Below are positions 1-6,747 of a stretch of 7,318 bases of DNA, one piece after another. The translations under genes and the position numbers were made by a program. The notes under the pieces are model-generated. The model was not told where the DNA came from. It searched no databases and worked only from the letters and a program-made list of their open reading frames with translations. The DNA comes from Dehalococcoidia bacterium (lineage in GTDB: Bacteria > Chloroflexota > Dehalococcoidia > Dehalococcoidales > RBG-16-60-22): positions 1 through 7,318 of the forward strand of contig SOKS01000015.1 in assembly GCA_004375725.1 (NCBI GenBank). Direction: 5' to 3'. The stretch's first letter is position 1, and the number at the start of each line of letters is the position of its first letter.

Positions 1-1736
1 GAAAGCGCCACGGTAATCATTATGGCCGCTGCCTTGAGCATTCCCACCGCGCCCAGTTCCCGGAAAAGCACCACAGCGGTAGCGATGCAGGGGAAAGACA
101 TCGCCAGAACCACGCTGCCGACGACCAGCTGCTCCGAGGTTAGCGCCAGAGGCGCCAGCATACCCAAAGCCACATCCTTGCGCAGGAAGCCTATTGTTAG
201 CGCCACCACCGCTTCCTTGGGCAGTCCGAGCAGACCAGTGACCACCGGTGCCGTGACATTGGCGATTACATCAAAGAGGCCGACCGCATACAGTATGTTC
301 ATCACCAGCACCGCGCCCAGTATAATCGGTATGGCCTCATGCAGAAAGCCATAAACCCTGAACCATAGCTTCTGAAGCACGGTCCGCCACGGCGGTATAC
401 GATATGGCGGAATTTCGATTAACAACTCAGGGCTGAATCCTTTCACCATGCGATTCAGGATGAAACCGAGAATAACCCAGACGAGAAACAACGTCCCATA
501 GACCATGGCGACGTACTGGATGCCCCGCTCTCCCACCAGGCCGAAGACCATTGCTTGCAAAGCAGCACAGGGCACGGCAATGGAGATAAGTGTGGCCGCG
601 ATGAACCTCTCCCGTTTGCTCTCCAGTATCCTGGTCGCCAGAATTGCCGGCACGTTGCAGCCGAGCCCCAGCAACGTGGGAATAATGGCATAGCCGTGAA
701 GTCCCAGGCGGTGCATAATGGTATCCATGAGAACGGCCAAACGCGGCAGGTAACCGACGTCTTCCAGCAGGCCAAGCACGAGATAGAAAGCGGCGATATA
801 GGGCAGTACCATGGCAAAAGGCACATAGAGACCGGTGGTCAGCAAACCAAATGACTCGATGTAATTTACTTCGCCGGCCACGATATGACCTAGCAGCACG
901 TCATGGAGAATGCCGGAGCCACCCATAAGGTTGCTGAAAAAAAGTATCACCGGCGTCCAGAGATACTCAAATATGGGGTCAAGGACATAGGTGATCAGGC
1001 TCTCACCGATGAAACGAATACCGGAAAATGTGCCCGCCAGAACCACCGCAGCAATGATAATCCCGGTAAAGGGGCGGGCACTGGCATCCTCCAGACGCTC
1101 CAGCCAGGTATGGTGACGGTGGGTGGCCTGCTGCACCTGTTCCACAATATTGCCAACGGCGGCCCACCGTTCATCATGGCTGCCTGGCGGCAGCTTGGGC
1201 GCCCTGGCTTCGGGAATACTTTCCACCAGCTCCTTGATCCCCTGTCCGGTCACGGCCACCGTGGGGACAACGGGAACGCCGAGCCGCTCTTCAAGTCGCT
1301 TCAGGTCAATGTGGATGCCGCGGTGTCCGACGTCGTCCCACATGTTCAGGGCCACGACCATCGGGACACCTTTTTCCAGTAACTGGAGCGTCAGATTAAG
1401 GTTTCTCTCCAGGTTGGTGGCATCAACCACGTTGATGACCACGTCGCCGGTGTCGAGCATTTGTAAGGCGATTTCCTCCGCCTCACAGGTTGGCTCCAGG
1501 CCGTAGGTACCGGGCACATCAATCACCTCCACCGCCTCCTCCCCGACCTTCATCAGTCCCTGCGTATAGCCAACTGTGGTGCCGGGATAATTGGAAACGA
1601 TAACCCTCAGACCCGTCAGCCGTGAGAAAACGACACTCTTGCCGACATTGGGATTGCCCATGAGGAGAATTTTTCTCAGGCCGTTCTTTTCACCCCGGCG
1701 CTTTTTAACCTGGGTTTTTACACCGTGACACGCCAT
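1..1736 (-). CDS. feoB: Ferrous iron transport protein B, 3' end cut by window edge
   Basis: FeoB is the inner-membrane Fe(II) permease with an N-terminal G-protein domain. The frame is open from ATG at 1736 to the left edge, giving 578 residues without the C-terminus. The G domain shows G1 GNPNVGKS (27-34), a G2-type NYPGTTVGYT stretch (49-58), G3 DVPG (73-76), G4 NMWD (131-134) and a G5-like AVTGQG (161-166). Membrane helices begin near 223. GLGCNVPA (357-364), VPC (388-390), FLRKDVALG (517-525) and FPC (548-550) match the duplicated FeoB gate regions and their conserved cysteines. The N-terminus carries a Cys-His (MACHG). The start follows the feoA stop by 12 bases, in the same frame; the G-rich stretch TAGGGG sits very close to the ATG, so initiation probably relies on coupling to feoA. 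It is the third gene of a fur-feoA-feoB operon under a Fur box. The identification is secure; only the end is unseen. Confidence 0.97.
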   Translation of the reverse strand, partial: MACHGVKTQVKKRRGEKNGLRKILLMGNPNVGKSVVFSRLTGLRVIVSNYPGTTVGYTQGLMKVGEEAVEVIDVPGTYGLEPTCEAEEIALQMLDTGDVVINVVDATNLERNLNLTLQLLEKGVPMVVALNMWDDVGHRGIHIDLKRLEERLGVPVVPTVAVTGQGIKELVESIPEARAPKLPPGSHDERWAAVGNIVEQVQQATHRHHTWLERLEDASARPFTGIIIAAVVLAGTFSGIRFIGESLITYVLDPIFEYLWTPVILFFSNLMGGSGILHDVLLGHIVAGEVNYIESFGLLTTGLYVPFAMVLPYIAAFYLVLGLLEDVGYLPRLAVLMDTIMHRLGLHGYAIIPTLLGLGCNVPAILATRILESKRERFIAATLISIAVPCAALQAMVFGLVGERGIQYVAMVYGTLFLVWVILGFILNRMVKGFSPELLIEIPPYRIPPWRTVLQKLWFRVYGFLHEAIPIILGAVLVMNILYAVGLFDVIANVTAPVVTGLLGLPKEAVVALTIGFLRKDVALGMLAPLALTSEQLVVGSVVLAMSFPCIATAVVLFRELGAVGMLKAAAIMITVAL

Positions 1737-1748
1737 TCCCCTACCCCA

Positions 1749-1994
1749 TCACTGCTCGACCTCGACAAGAATTTTTCTTGCCATGCCGAATCCGATGGCC
1801 AGCCGGGTACTGCCCTGCTGCACGGTTACCGGCCCTCGCATCAACATCGAACTTAATTTAGTAATTTTTCTACCCGGCCGGATGCCCATGGCGCTGAGAC
1901 GGCTCACCAGTCCCACCCCTCCGTCGATTTCCACCACCTTTCCACTCTGTCCAGGATACATCTGGCTCAAATTTACCTGCTTTATTATCGTCAT
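1749..1994 (-). CDS. feoA: Ferrous iron transport protein A, SH3-like cytosolic partner of FeoB
   Basis: An 81-residue protein of the normal FeoA length. It shows the family pattern of a small SH3-like beta-barrel: an early PGQSGKVVEIDGG stretch (14-26), the signature LSAMGIRPGRKI (33-44), and a C-terminal strand region with GPVTVQQGSTRLAIG (54-68). FeoA is a cytoplasmic accessory needed for Fe(II) uptake by FeoB in the systems studied, although its exact mechanism is not settled. The ATG at 1994 is preceded by AAAGGTGA (2005-1998), a good ribosome site. The gene lies 29 bases after fur and 12 bases before feoB, and shares the feoB reading frame, with a single UGA between them. Expression should follow the upstream Fur-controlled promoter, as no separate promoter is visible in the 29-base gap. 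Confidence 0.95.
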   Translation of the reverse strand: MTIIKQVNLSQMYPGQSGKVVEIDGGVGLVSRLSAMGIRPGRKITKLSSMLMRGPVTVQQGSTRLAIGFGMARKILVEVEQ

Positions 1995-2023
1995 ATATCA
2001 CCTTTCAATATAGCCATGTTGCC

Positions 2024-2446
2024 CTACCGACGGGTCCGGCGACACAGATTGCAATAGCCGGCAACACGTATTTCTGTTTCATCAATGTCGAAGTCTTTCA
2101 ATTCTGGCACTTCTTTTTTCAAGTAGCGGGACAATGGGTAGCCAAATTCAATAACTCGACCACAGCCAAGGCACACCAGATGATAGTGTTCTTTGGTCGG
2201 TTTTACTTCATAGTGATGATGGTTCTCGCTAAAATGCAGTTCGTCTACCAGTTCCAGCTCCTTCATCATCTGCAGGGTGCGATAGACTGTGGAGAGGCTG
2301 AGGCGCGACTCTTTCTCACGGGCACGCCGGAAGATCTCATCGGCGTCAAGATGTCCCTGTCCCCGGCGGATAATATCCATAATCAGGGCTCGCTGATGGG
2401 TAAACCTCTTCCCGGCGTTATTCAGCTTCACTCGGTTCGTGGTCAT
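2024..2446 (-). CDS. fur: Fur-family ferric uptake regulator
   Basis: A 140-residue metalloregulator of usual Fur length. The N-terminal winged helix carries RFTHQRALIMDII (14-26), HLDADEIF (32-39) and the recognition-helix signature LSTVYRTL (51-58). The C-terminal dimer and metal domain has HHHYE (76-80), EHYHLVCLGCGRVIEF (86-101) and a final CNLC. The two CxxC pairs, C92/C95 and C132/C135, are the structural zinc site. Candidate regulatory-site ligands are H32, E80, H87, H89 and E100. Glu rather than Asp at positions 80 and 100 favours Fur over PerR, whose family has Asp at both places. With Fe(II) bound it would repress transcription. A near-perfect Fur box lies in its own promoter, and feoA and feoB follow directly, so autoregulation and control of ferrous iron import are likely. 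The ATG at 2446 is the only reasonable start, because an in-frame TAA lies 24 bases upstream with no start codon between. The ribosome site is weak. Zur or another Fur paralogue is less likely given the context. Confidence 0.94.
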   Translation of the reverse strand: MTTNRVKLNNAGKRFTHQRALIMDIIRRGQGHLDADEIFRRAREKESRLSLSTVYRTLQMMKELELVDELHFSENHHHYEVKPTKEHYHLVCLGCGRVIEFGYPLSRYLKKEVPELKDFDIDETEIRVAGYCNLCRRTRR

Positions 2447-2472
2447 CTTGCGGCTGCCTTGCGTCCTTTAAT

Positions 2473-2491
2473 GCTAATGATAATCATTTGC
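2473..2491. promoter_or_regulatory. Fur box (operator)
   Basis: The plus-strand sequence GCTAATGATAATCATTTGC matches the classical 19-base Fur consensus GATAATGATAATCATTATC at 16 positions by my count. Its core AATGAT-A-ATCATT is a perfect inverted repeat. A second, weaker match of about 13/19 is shifted by six bases (2479-2497), as expected for overlapping Fur hexamer arrays. The box begins seven bases downstream of the -10 of the fur promoter, across the probable transcription start, which is an ideal position for repression. An extra small inverted repeat, TTGCAATAGCAA (2488-2499), links the box to the -10. Confidence 0.88.
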
Positions 2492-2527
2492 AATAGCAAT
2501 TATAACATTGTTCTTTAGTTTTCGCAA
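2492..2527 (-). promoter_or_regulatory. Sigma70-type promoter of the fur-feoA-feoB operon
   Basis: On the minus strand, -35 TTGCGA (2527-2522; 4 of 6 consensus bases) is followed by a 17-base spacer and a perfect -10 TATAAT (2504-2499). Transcription should start near 2492, giving a leader of about 46 bases before the fur ATG. The Fur box overlaps the predicted start region. The promoter lies only 22 bases from the end of the upstream MFS gene, in an AT-rich pocket that contrasts with the surrounding genes. Confidence 0.78.
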
Positions 2528-2549
2528 TAAGAATTTTTCAGGGCAATTA

Positions 2550-3782
2550 TTACTTCCTGAGCAATGTTGAAGCCCAGACGATTATGATAATCGCGATGAT
2601 TACGGCAGCGGCAGAATTAACCAGCAGCATGGCCGGTGCTCCCCAGATGCCGGCACCGGCGCCGGTGAGCAGGTTACCCAGCGGCAATGTACCGATAGCA
2701 AGCGCACGTGCCCCGGAAACCCGGCCCCGCATTTCCTCGGTAGACCACATCATCAGCATTGACTGAATGAGCGCCATGCACATTCCCTGATTTAAGCCAG
2801 TCATAACCAGAAGGAGTAGAGACAAAGAAAAGAGGCGTGAGAAGGCAAACAGCATCAACATGACTGGCCAGACAATGGTTACCGTAACCAGCACTCTTCC
2901 CCGATGTATTGAATCCGGCAGTATGGCTATCAACAATGGGCCAACCGTATTACCGAGCCCGATTGCCGCCATGAGCTGGCCATAGCCAACAACATCGGTA
3001 TGCAGAATATCCCGGGCAAAAACCGGGATTAAAGTGAACCAGTACGGGAAAATTAAAAAGTTTACCAGAGCGGCGATAAGTATCAAGGCGGAAAGGGAAC
3101 GGTCTTTTCTTAAATAGCGGAATCCCGCCACGAGGTTCTGCCACATTGATTCCCGGGCCGCTGGCCTTGGTGGCGGCTCGATTTTCATGGGCAGGAGAGA
3201 TAAAAATGACAGGCAGAAACTGGCGGCAATCAGGGCGAAGCAGCCGCTGGCCCCGATGACCTCAAGCAGACTGCCGCCAAGAAGTGGACCCAGTATGGTG
3301 GTACTGCCCTGGGCTGCAAACAGCAGCGAAATAGCCGCCACCACGTGGTGCCTCTTCACAATATCGGCCGCAGTGGCATGCCGGGTAGAGAAATCAAATG
3401 TGTATGACACGCCACCCACCAGGGTAAAAAGAAAGAGATGCCATACCTCAAGAGCCGAGGTCAGAAACAACATCATAATGACCAGGGCACCAGTGGCATA
3501 AACCACCTGCACGATGATAAGAATATGACGCCTGTTGAAGCGGTCGCTGACGGCACCACAGAAAGGCCCCAGCAGCATGGCAACAAAGCGGCAGGCCCCC
3601 AGCAGACCAACCAGAAAAGGAGAATCAGTCATCTCCAGGACCAGCCAGGCACCAACCACGGTGTCTAGCCAGCGGCCTATATAGGTACCGAAGGAAGAGA
3701 GGAAAAGGAGGCGGTATTGCGGATATCGCCAGGCGGCCAGAAAATGGCGGCGTTCCGTGGAAGCAACTTCAGATTCAGGCAA
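2550..3782 (-). CDS. MFS transporter, EntS-like (MFS_3) exporter type
   Basis: A 410-residue integral membrane protein with about twelve hydrophobic segments, the standard major facilitator length. The opening (YRLLFLSSFGTYIGRWLD, 23-40, then the LEMTDSPFLVG stretch) and the late RGRVSGARALAIGTLPLGN (352-370) fit the MFS_3 group, which includes the enterobactin exporter EntS and macrolide exporters. MFS motif A is GAVSDRFNRR (76-85). A polar loop with PPPRP separates the two halves near 203-207. It probably exports a small molecule by proton antiport. The substrate cannot be read from the sequence. The start is TTG at 3782: an in-frame TGA lies 9 bases upstream, and GAGGAG (3793-3788) sits five bases before TTG. 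It follows the patatin gene by 18 bases, so the two are probably co-transcribed. It ends with tandem TAA codons just before the fur promoter. Siderophore export is tempting given the Fur module next door, but the Fur box does not precede this gene. Confidence 0.88.
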   Translation of the reverse strand: MPESEVASTERRHFLAAWRYPQYRLLFLSSFGTYIGRWLDTVVGAWLVLEMTDSPFLVGLLGACRFVAMLLGPFCGAVSDRFNRRHILIIVQVVYATGALVIMMLFLTSALEVWHLFLFTLVGGVSYTFDFSTRHATAADIVKRHHVVAAISLLFAAQGSTTILGPLLGGSLLEVIGASGCFALIAASFCLSFLSLLPMKIEPPPRPAARESMWQNLVAGFRYLRKDRSLSALILIAALVNFLIFPYWFTLIPVFARDILHTDVVGYGQLMAAIGLGNTVGPLLIAILPDSIHRGRVLVTVTIVWPVMLMLFAFSRLFSLSLLLLVMTGLNQGMCMALIQSMLMMWSTEEMRGRVSGARALAIGTLPLGNLLTGAGAGIWGAPAMLLVNSAAAVIIAIIIIVWASTLLRK

Positions 3783-3787
3783 TGCTG

Positions 3788-3793
3788 CTCCTC
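3788..3793 (-). promoter_or_regulatory. Shine-Dalgarno site fixing the TTG start of the MFS gene
   Basis: On the minus strand GAGGAG lies five bases before the TTG at 3782. No ATG or GTG lies between that TTG and the in-frame stop at 3794-3792, so this site decides the start. Confidence 0.75.
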
Positions 3794-3800
3794 ACCGGCT

Positions 3801-4619
3801 TCAGGCGCCTAACCTGCTTCTGATTTCGGGCACGGCTTCCTGTGCCGCCAGTTCCCCCAGCCTGATGCCCTCCCGGGCATGATGAAATTCCGCCGCTCCG
3901 ATATGCACCACGTCCGGTTCAATCACAACATCGGCTTTCTCCAAACTGGACTTAACCAATGAATAAGTGCCAATGTGCAGGGACTGGAGCAGAACGTGTA
4001 TGATATTTGGCTCCTTGGCGTCCTTGATACGCTCCTCAACTGAGTCATGCGAACGGTCAATCACGTCCGGGATGACGTTGACGGCAATAACGAAGTCGGC
4101 GCCCATTTTTTGAGCCAGGTTCACCGGCACCGGGTTGGTCAAGCTGCCATCCACCAGGTACCTGCCTCCCCACCTCACCACGGTAAATATTCCCGGCAAG
4201 GAAATGCTGGCCCTGACTGCTTCTATTACGGAACCGCGGTCGAACACGACCTCTTCCCCGGTATCGATATCGGTCGCGGTGCAGGCGAAGGGTATGAGCA
4301 GGTCACTGAAGTTGACATGGCCGCCCAGAAACGAAGCCAGCTGGTCACTGATTTTTTCCCCTTTAATCAGCCCTGTCCTGGGCAGTGCCGGGTCTATGAA
4401 CCGGGTCAGTCTGCGCCTTGACAGTTCGATGACCTTCTCTTTTATGAGACCAGCATTTTTACTCTGTGCGTAGAGTGAGCCCACGATGGCACCGGCACTC
4501 GTGCCAGCGATGACATCAATGGGAATGCCTTCTTTTTCCAGAACAGTCAGGACGCCAATGTGCGCCATTCCCCGCGCCGCACCACCCCCCAGTGCCAGCC
4601 CCACCTTTCCCTTCGGCAA
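3801..4619 (-). CDS. Patatin-like phospholipase, NTE/RssA family
   Basis: A 272-residue serine acyl hydrolase of the bacterial RssA-like size. The glycine-rich oxyanion-hole motif GGGAARG is at 11-17, the nucleophile elbow GTSAG at 39-43 with Ser41, and the catalytic Asp in VDGS at 156-159 (Asp157). All parts of the Ser-Asp dyad are present, so it should be active on lipid acyl esters, either phospholipid or lysophospholipid. There is no signal peptide or membrane helix, so it is probably cytosolic or peripheral to the membrane. The start is TTG at 4619: a full AGGAGG lies seven bases upstream inside the last codons of the preceding gene, and the protein then begins directly with the typical KVGLALGGGAARG. 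It is one base from the MauE-like gene and 18 from the MFS gene, so the three probably form one transcription unit. The physiological substrate is unknown; membrane lipid turnover is the family-level expectation. Confidence 0.93.
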   Translation of the reverse strand: MPKGKVGLALGGGAARGMAHIGVLTVLEKEGIPIDVIAGTSAGAIVGSLYAQSKNAGLIKEKVIELSRRRLTRFIDPALPRTGLIKGEKISDQLASFLGGHVNFSDLLIPFACTATDIDTGEEVVFDRGSVIEAVRASISLPGIFTVVRWGGRYLVDGSLTNPVPVNLAQKMGADFVIAVNVIPDVIDRSHDSVEERIKDAKEPNIIHVLLQSLHIGTYSLVKSSLEKADVVIEPDVVHIGAAEFHHAREGIRLGELAAQEAVPEIRSRLGA

Positions 4620-4620
4620 T

Positions 4621-5088
4621 TCAGTCCCTCCTCAAGAACCAGGGATAGACATTAACAAACTTGCCCTGATAATATAACACGACCATAACGCCCAGTATAA
4701 GCATCGCGATATCGATGTAGAGCGCGTCGGCAATAGACAGCCTTAACTGTACCCACCTTTCCGCCTCGCCAAAACAGCCACAGGGCTTGTCGCCAAACCC
4801 CTGAACGAGCAGTATGCTGTTACTGGCAATCAGGCTCACGGTAAGTGCCAGCGCCAGGGAAGCAACCAGCCTGGCGGCAATACCGGTGATGAGGAGCACG
4901 CCAATTATTATCTCGAGATAAGGCAACCACTGGTAGATGAACCTGTCCACCGCGTTTGGCAAGAATTCCGGGAAAACGAAAATGACAGACGATTCCATCG
5001 GGTTGAGCAGTTTCCCCAGACCGGCGGCCAGAAAAATGAGGCCTAAAATTATACCGGCGCTAATAGCGAACCAGTTAAGGCTTCTCAT
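4621..5088 (-). CDS. MauE/DoxX-like four-helix membrane protein
   Basis: A 155-residue protein with four hydrophobic segments at about 8-26, 51-70, 72-95 and 122-141. The helix-1 pattern LGLIFLAAGLGKLLNP is typical of the DoxX/MauE superfamily, and KPCGCFGE (101-108) between helices 3 and 4 matches the CGCFG motif of MauE-type proteins. MauE is needed for maturation of methylamine dehydrogenase, which contains many disulfides, and the superfamily is thought to serve redox or disulfide roles. C103 and C105 are therefore candidate redox cysteines. No methylamine dehydrogenase genes are visible here, so a general thiol-redox or membrane role is more likely than methylamine use. The ATG at 5088 is preceded by an in-frame TAA six bases upstream and has no recognisable Shine-Dalgarno site. 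It lies 48 bases after the HerA gene and one base before the patatin gene. Confidence 0.82.
   Translation of the reverse strand: MRSLNWFAISAGIILGLIFLAAGLGKLLNPMESSVIFVFPEFLPNAVDRFIYQWLPYLEIIIGVLLITGIAARLVASLALALTVSLIASNSILLVQGFGDKPCGCFGEAERWVQLRLSIADALYIDIAMLILGVMVVLYYQGKFVNVYPWFLRRD
4627..4632 (-). promoter_or_regulatory. Shine-Dalgarno site fixing the TTG start of the patatin gene
   Basis: The minus-strand AGGAGG encodes two of the last arginines (RRD) of the MauE-like protein and lies seven bases before the TTG at 4619. The stop TGA and the TTG are separated by one base, so termination and re-initiation are probably coupled. Confidence 0.82.
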
Positions 5089-5136
5089 GCTTTAATACAG
5101 TTCAATCGTTTCTATTCTCTGCGGCGGGTCAGCCCC

Positions 5137-6747
5137 TCATCCCCACAGCTCTTCGATGTCCTTTTCCGCCTGTTCCCCACCTCCGGCCTTTCCGGTGGTG
5201 AGCAATTCCTTATAGGACTGCGGTGAGCCATACTCCCTCGTTCTGATGACCACCGGCATCGGTACGGCATGCCCGAAAATGAGGGCCTGCTGCTTTGGCT
5301 CCAACCGGGAAAGCACTGCTTTCAGCGCGCCTTTGCCAGATACGCCAGCCAGGACGCTGTCAATATCCCGCTCGTTGTCGAGCAGGCAGGTTATCTTGGT
5401 GCCCATCTGCGACATCACCTCGGTATCTATGCCGCTGGGGCGCTGGTCAATGACCAGCAACGTTACATTGTATTTGCGCATCTCGCGGGCAATGATGCCG
5501 AAAATGGTCCGGCCGGCAACCTCCGGATTGAGGAAACGGTGCGCCTCCTCAATGGTGATCACCAGCGGTGTCGGTTTGACGGTATCCTCACCCATCGCTT
5601 TTTCCATCCTGTCCCGGTACTGGGCATGTATCCGCCGGGTGAGCAGGTTAGCCACCAGGGTGTAGGCGGTAATGTCCGTGTAGCGGCCAAACTCCAGAAC
5701 GACGTTTATGCCCCGGTCAAGGTATTCCAGAATGCGCTTGACTGCATTATCCGGTGCCTGGGGCTCGATAAAGGGGAGCCGGCTTATAGTGGCGAGCCCC
5801 CTCTTCAAATTCTGAAAGGTGCTCTCATGGATACTCAGTTCTTTAAGCAGCTCGTTAGTTTCCTCAGAATCGGACAGGTCGGCGGCCTGCTGCAACCAGT
5901 TTTTGCCAAACCGGCGCCGCAACTGGTAAATGGCTTCCACCGCCGGCTCGGTGAGATTCAAAGTCTGGCGCAGCAACGACATGTCTTCCGGCTCAATCTC
6001 ACCGTAGCCAATTTTCACCACGAAGTCGGTGCTCACCTTTCTCCTTCGGGAGCTTTCCTCATCAAGAGTGAACACGGCTACCTTCGAGGGGAAGAGCTGC
6101 TTCAGCGCCTTGACCGATTTGCCCCCCTCGCTTGTCCCTGCCCAGCCATACTCGTTGTGCATGTCAAATATCAAATTCACCGCGGCGCTCTTCTGCAGCA
6201 TGCCGATGAGCAATATGCGGGTGAGGAAAGTCTTGCCCGTGCCACTCTTGCCGAAGATGCCATTGGAGCGCTTGACCAGTTCCGGCAGGTCAAGGCATAT
6301 TCTGGTCTCCATATCCAGCGGCGTTCCCACGTAGAACCGTTTCCCGTCCTCGCTGCCGAAGACAAGCTCCACGTCCTGCTGCGTTGCCAGGTTGACCGCC
6401 GAGAAATGAGTGGGTACCGTCTTCACCGGATGCGGTCCTTCAATGAGACTGGCCGCATCGCCGCTGATGGTGAGCATGGGCAGCACATGCAATGTGCCGT
6501 AGGTGCTGGTGCCGGAGAGCACCTCGGAAATAAACGGGTCGGAAATATCGGGCGGTGTCAGGGTGAATCGAGGGTCGATTACGCCCAGCCCGATATCGGT
6601 AATCATGCCGAAAAATCTCTGTTTCTGCCCCTCAATGGTGACGTATCTCCCCACCGCCATATCCTCCACGGATACTGCACCATCGAGCTTGACTTCAACC
6701 CCGCCCTCCAGTGAACCGGAGACTACGAGCCCCAATCTTTCCGTCAT
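5137..6747 (-). CDS. herA: HerA-type DNA translocase ATPase with N-terminal HAS barrel
   Basis: A 536-residue ATPase of the HerA/DUF87 branch of the FtsK-HerA superfamily. The first 130 or so residues are rich in beta strands and fit a HAS-barrel domain. The P-loop is GKSGTGKT (166-173, Lys172). DMHNEY (195-200) is the conserved DUF87 strand. Walker B is LVITIEEAH (395-403) with E400/E401, and IDQRPSGID (433-441) is the conserved motif containing the probable trans-acting Arg436. A helical insertion (about 250-330) lies between the Walker motifs, as in HerA. HerA forms hexamers that move along DNA and, in archaea and some bacteria, work with the nuclease NurA in DNA end resection. The ATG at 6747 overlaps the stop of the preceding HAS-barrel gene (ATGA), and GGGGAGG (6759-6753) lies five bases before it. 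Walker B has EE rather than the more usual DE, which should still support hydrolysis. NurA is not visible in the window, so the resection role is inferred. Confidence 0.88.
   Translation of the reverse strand: MTERLGLVVSGSLEGGVEVKLDGAVSVEDMAVGRYVTIEGQKQRFFGMITDIGLGVIDPRFTLTPPDISDPFISEVLSGTSTYGTLHVLPMLTISGDAASLIEGPHPVKTVPTHFSAVNLATQQDVELVFGSEDGKRFYVGTPLDMETRICLDLPELVKRSNGIFGKSGTGKTFLTRILLIGMLQKSAAVNLIFDMHNEYGWAGTSEGGKSVKALKQLFPSKVAVFTLDEESSRRRKVSTDFVVKIGYGEIEPEDMSLLRQTLNLTEPAVEAIYQLRRRFGKNWLQQAADLSDSEETNELLKELSIHESTFQNLKRGLATISRLPFIEPQAPDNAVKRILEYLDRGINVVLEFGRYTDITAYTLVANLLTRRIHAQYRDRMEKAMGEDTVKPTPLVITIEEAHRFLNPEVAGRTIFGIIAREMRKYNVTLLVIDQRPSGIDTEVMSQMGTKITCLLDNERDIDSVLAGVSGKGALKAVLSRLEPKQQALIFGHAVPMPVVIRTREYGSPQSYKELLTTGKAGGGEQAEKDIEELWG

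Noticed and set aside
455..826. A 123-codon minus-strand frame rich in Trp, Ser and Cys
   Set aside because: It is in a different frame on the same strand as feoB and overlaps well-matched FeoB membrane segments, so it is an out-of-frame shadow.
903..1382. A 159-codon plus-strand frame over feoB
   Set aside because: It is a shadow of the FeoB frame. Its composition is odd and repeatless, and it has no start signal, whereas the opposite strand encodes clear GTPase and gate motifs.
2521..2549. Possible terminator between the MFS gene and the fur promoter
   Set aside because: Only a five-pair AT stem (AATAA/TTATT) can be formed, with no GC-rich hairpin or T run, so it does not qualify as an intrinsic terminator.
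4621..5088. Methylamine dehydrogenase cluster suggested by the MauE-like protein
   Set aside because: No other mau genes are present on either side. The superfamily is broad, so the pathway is not supported.
5269..6714. A 481-codon open frame on the plus strand, antisense to the HerA gene
   Set aside because: It lies fully inside the HerA gene, has no recognisable domain or ribosome site, and is rich in His, Gln, Arg and Gly as expected from reading the complement of a GC-biased gene. The minus-strand frame has every HerA motif.
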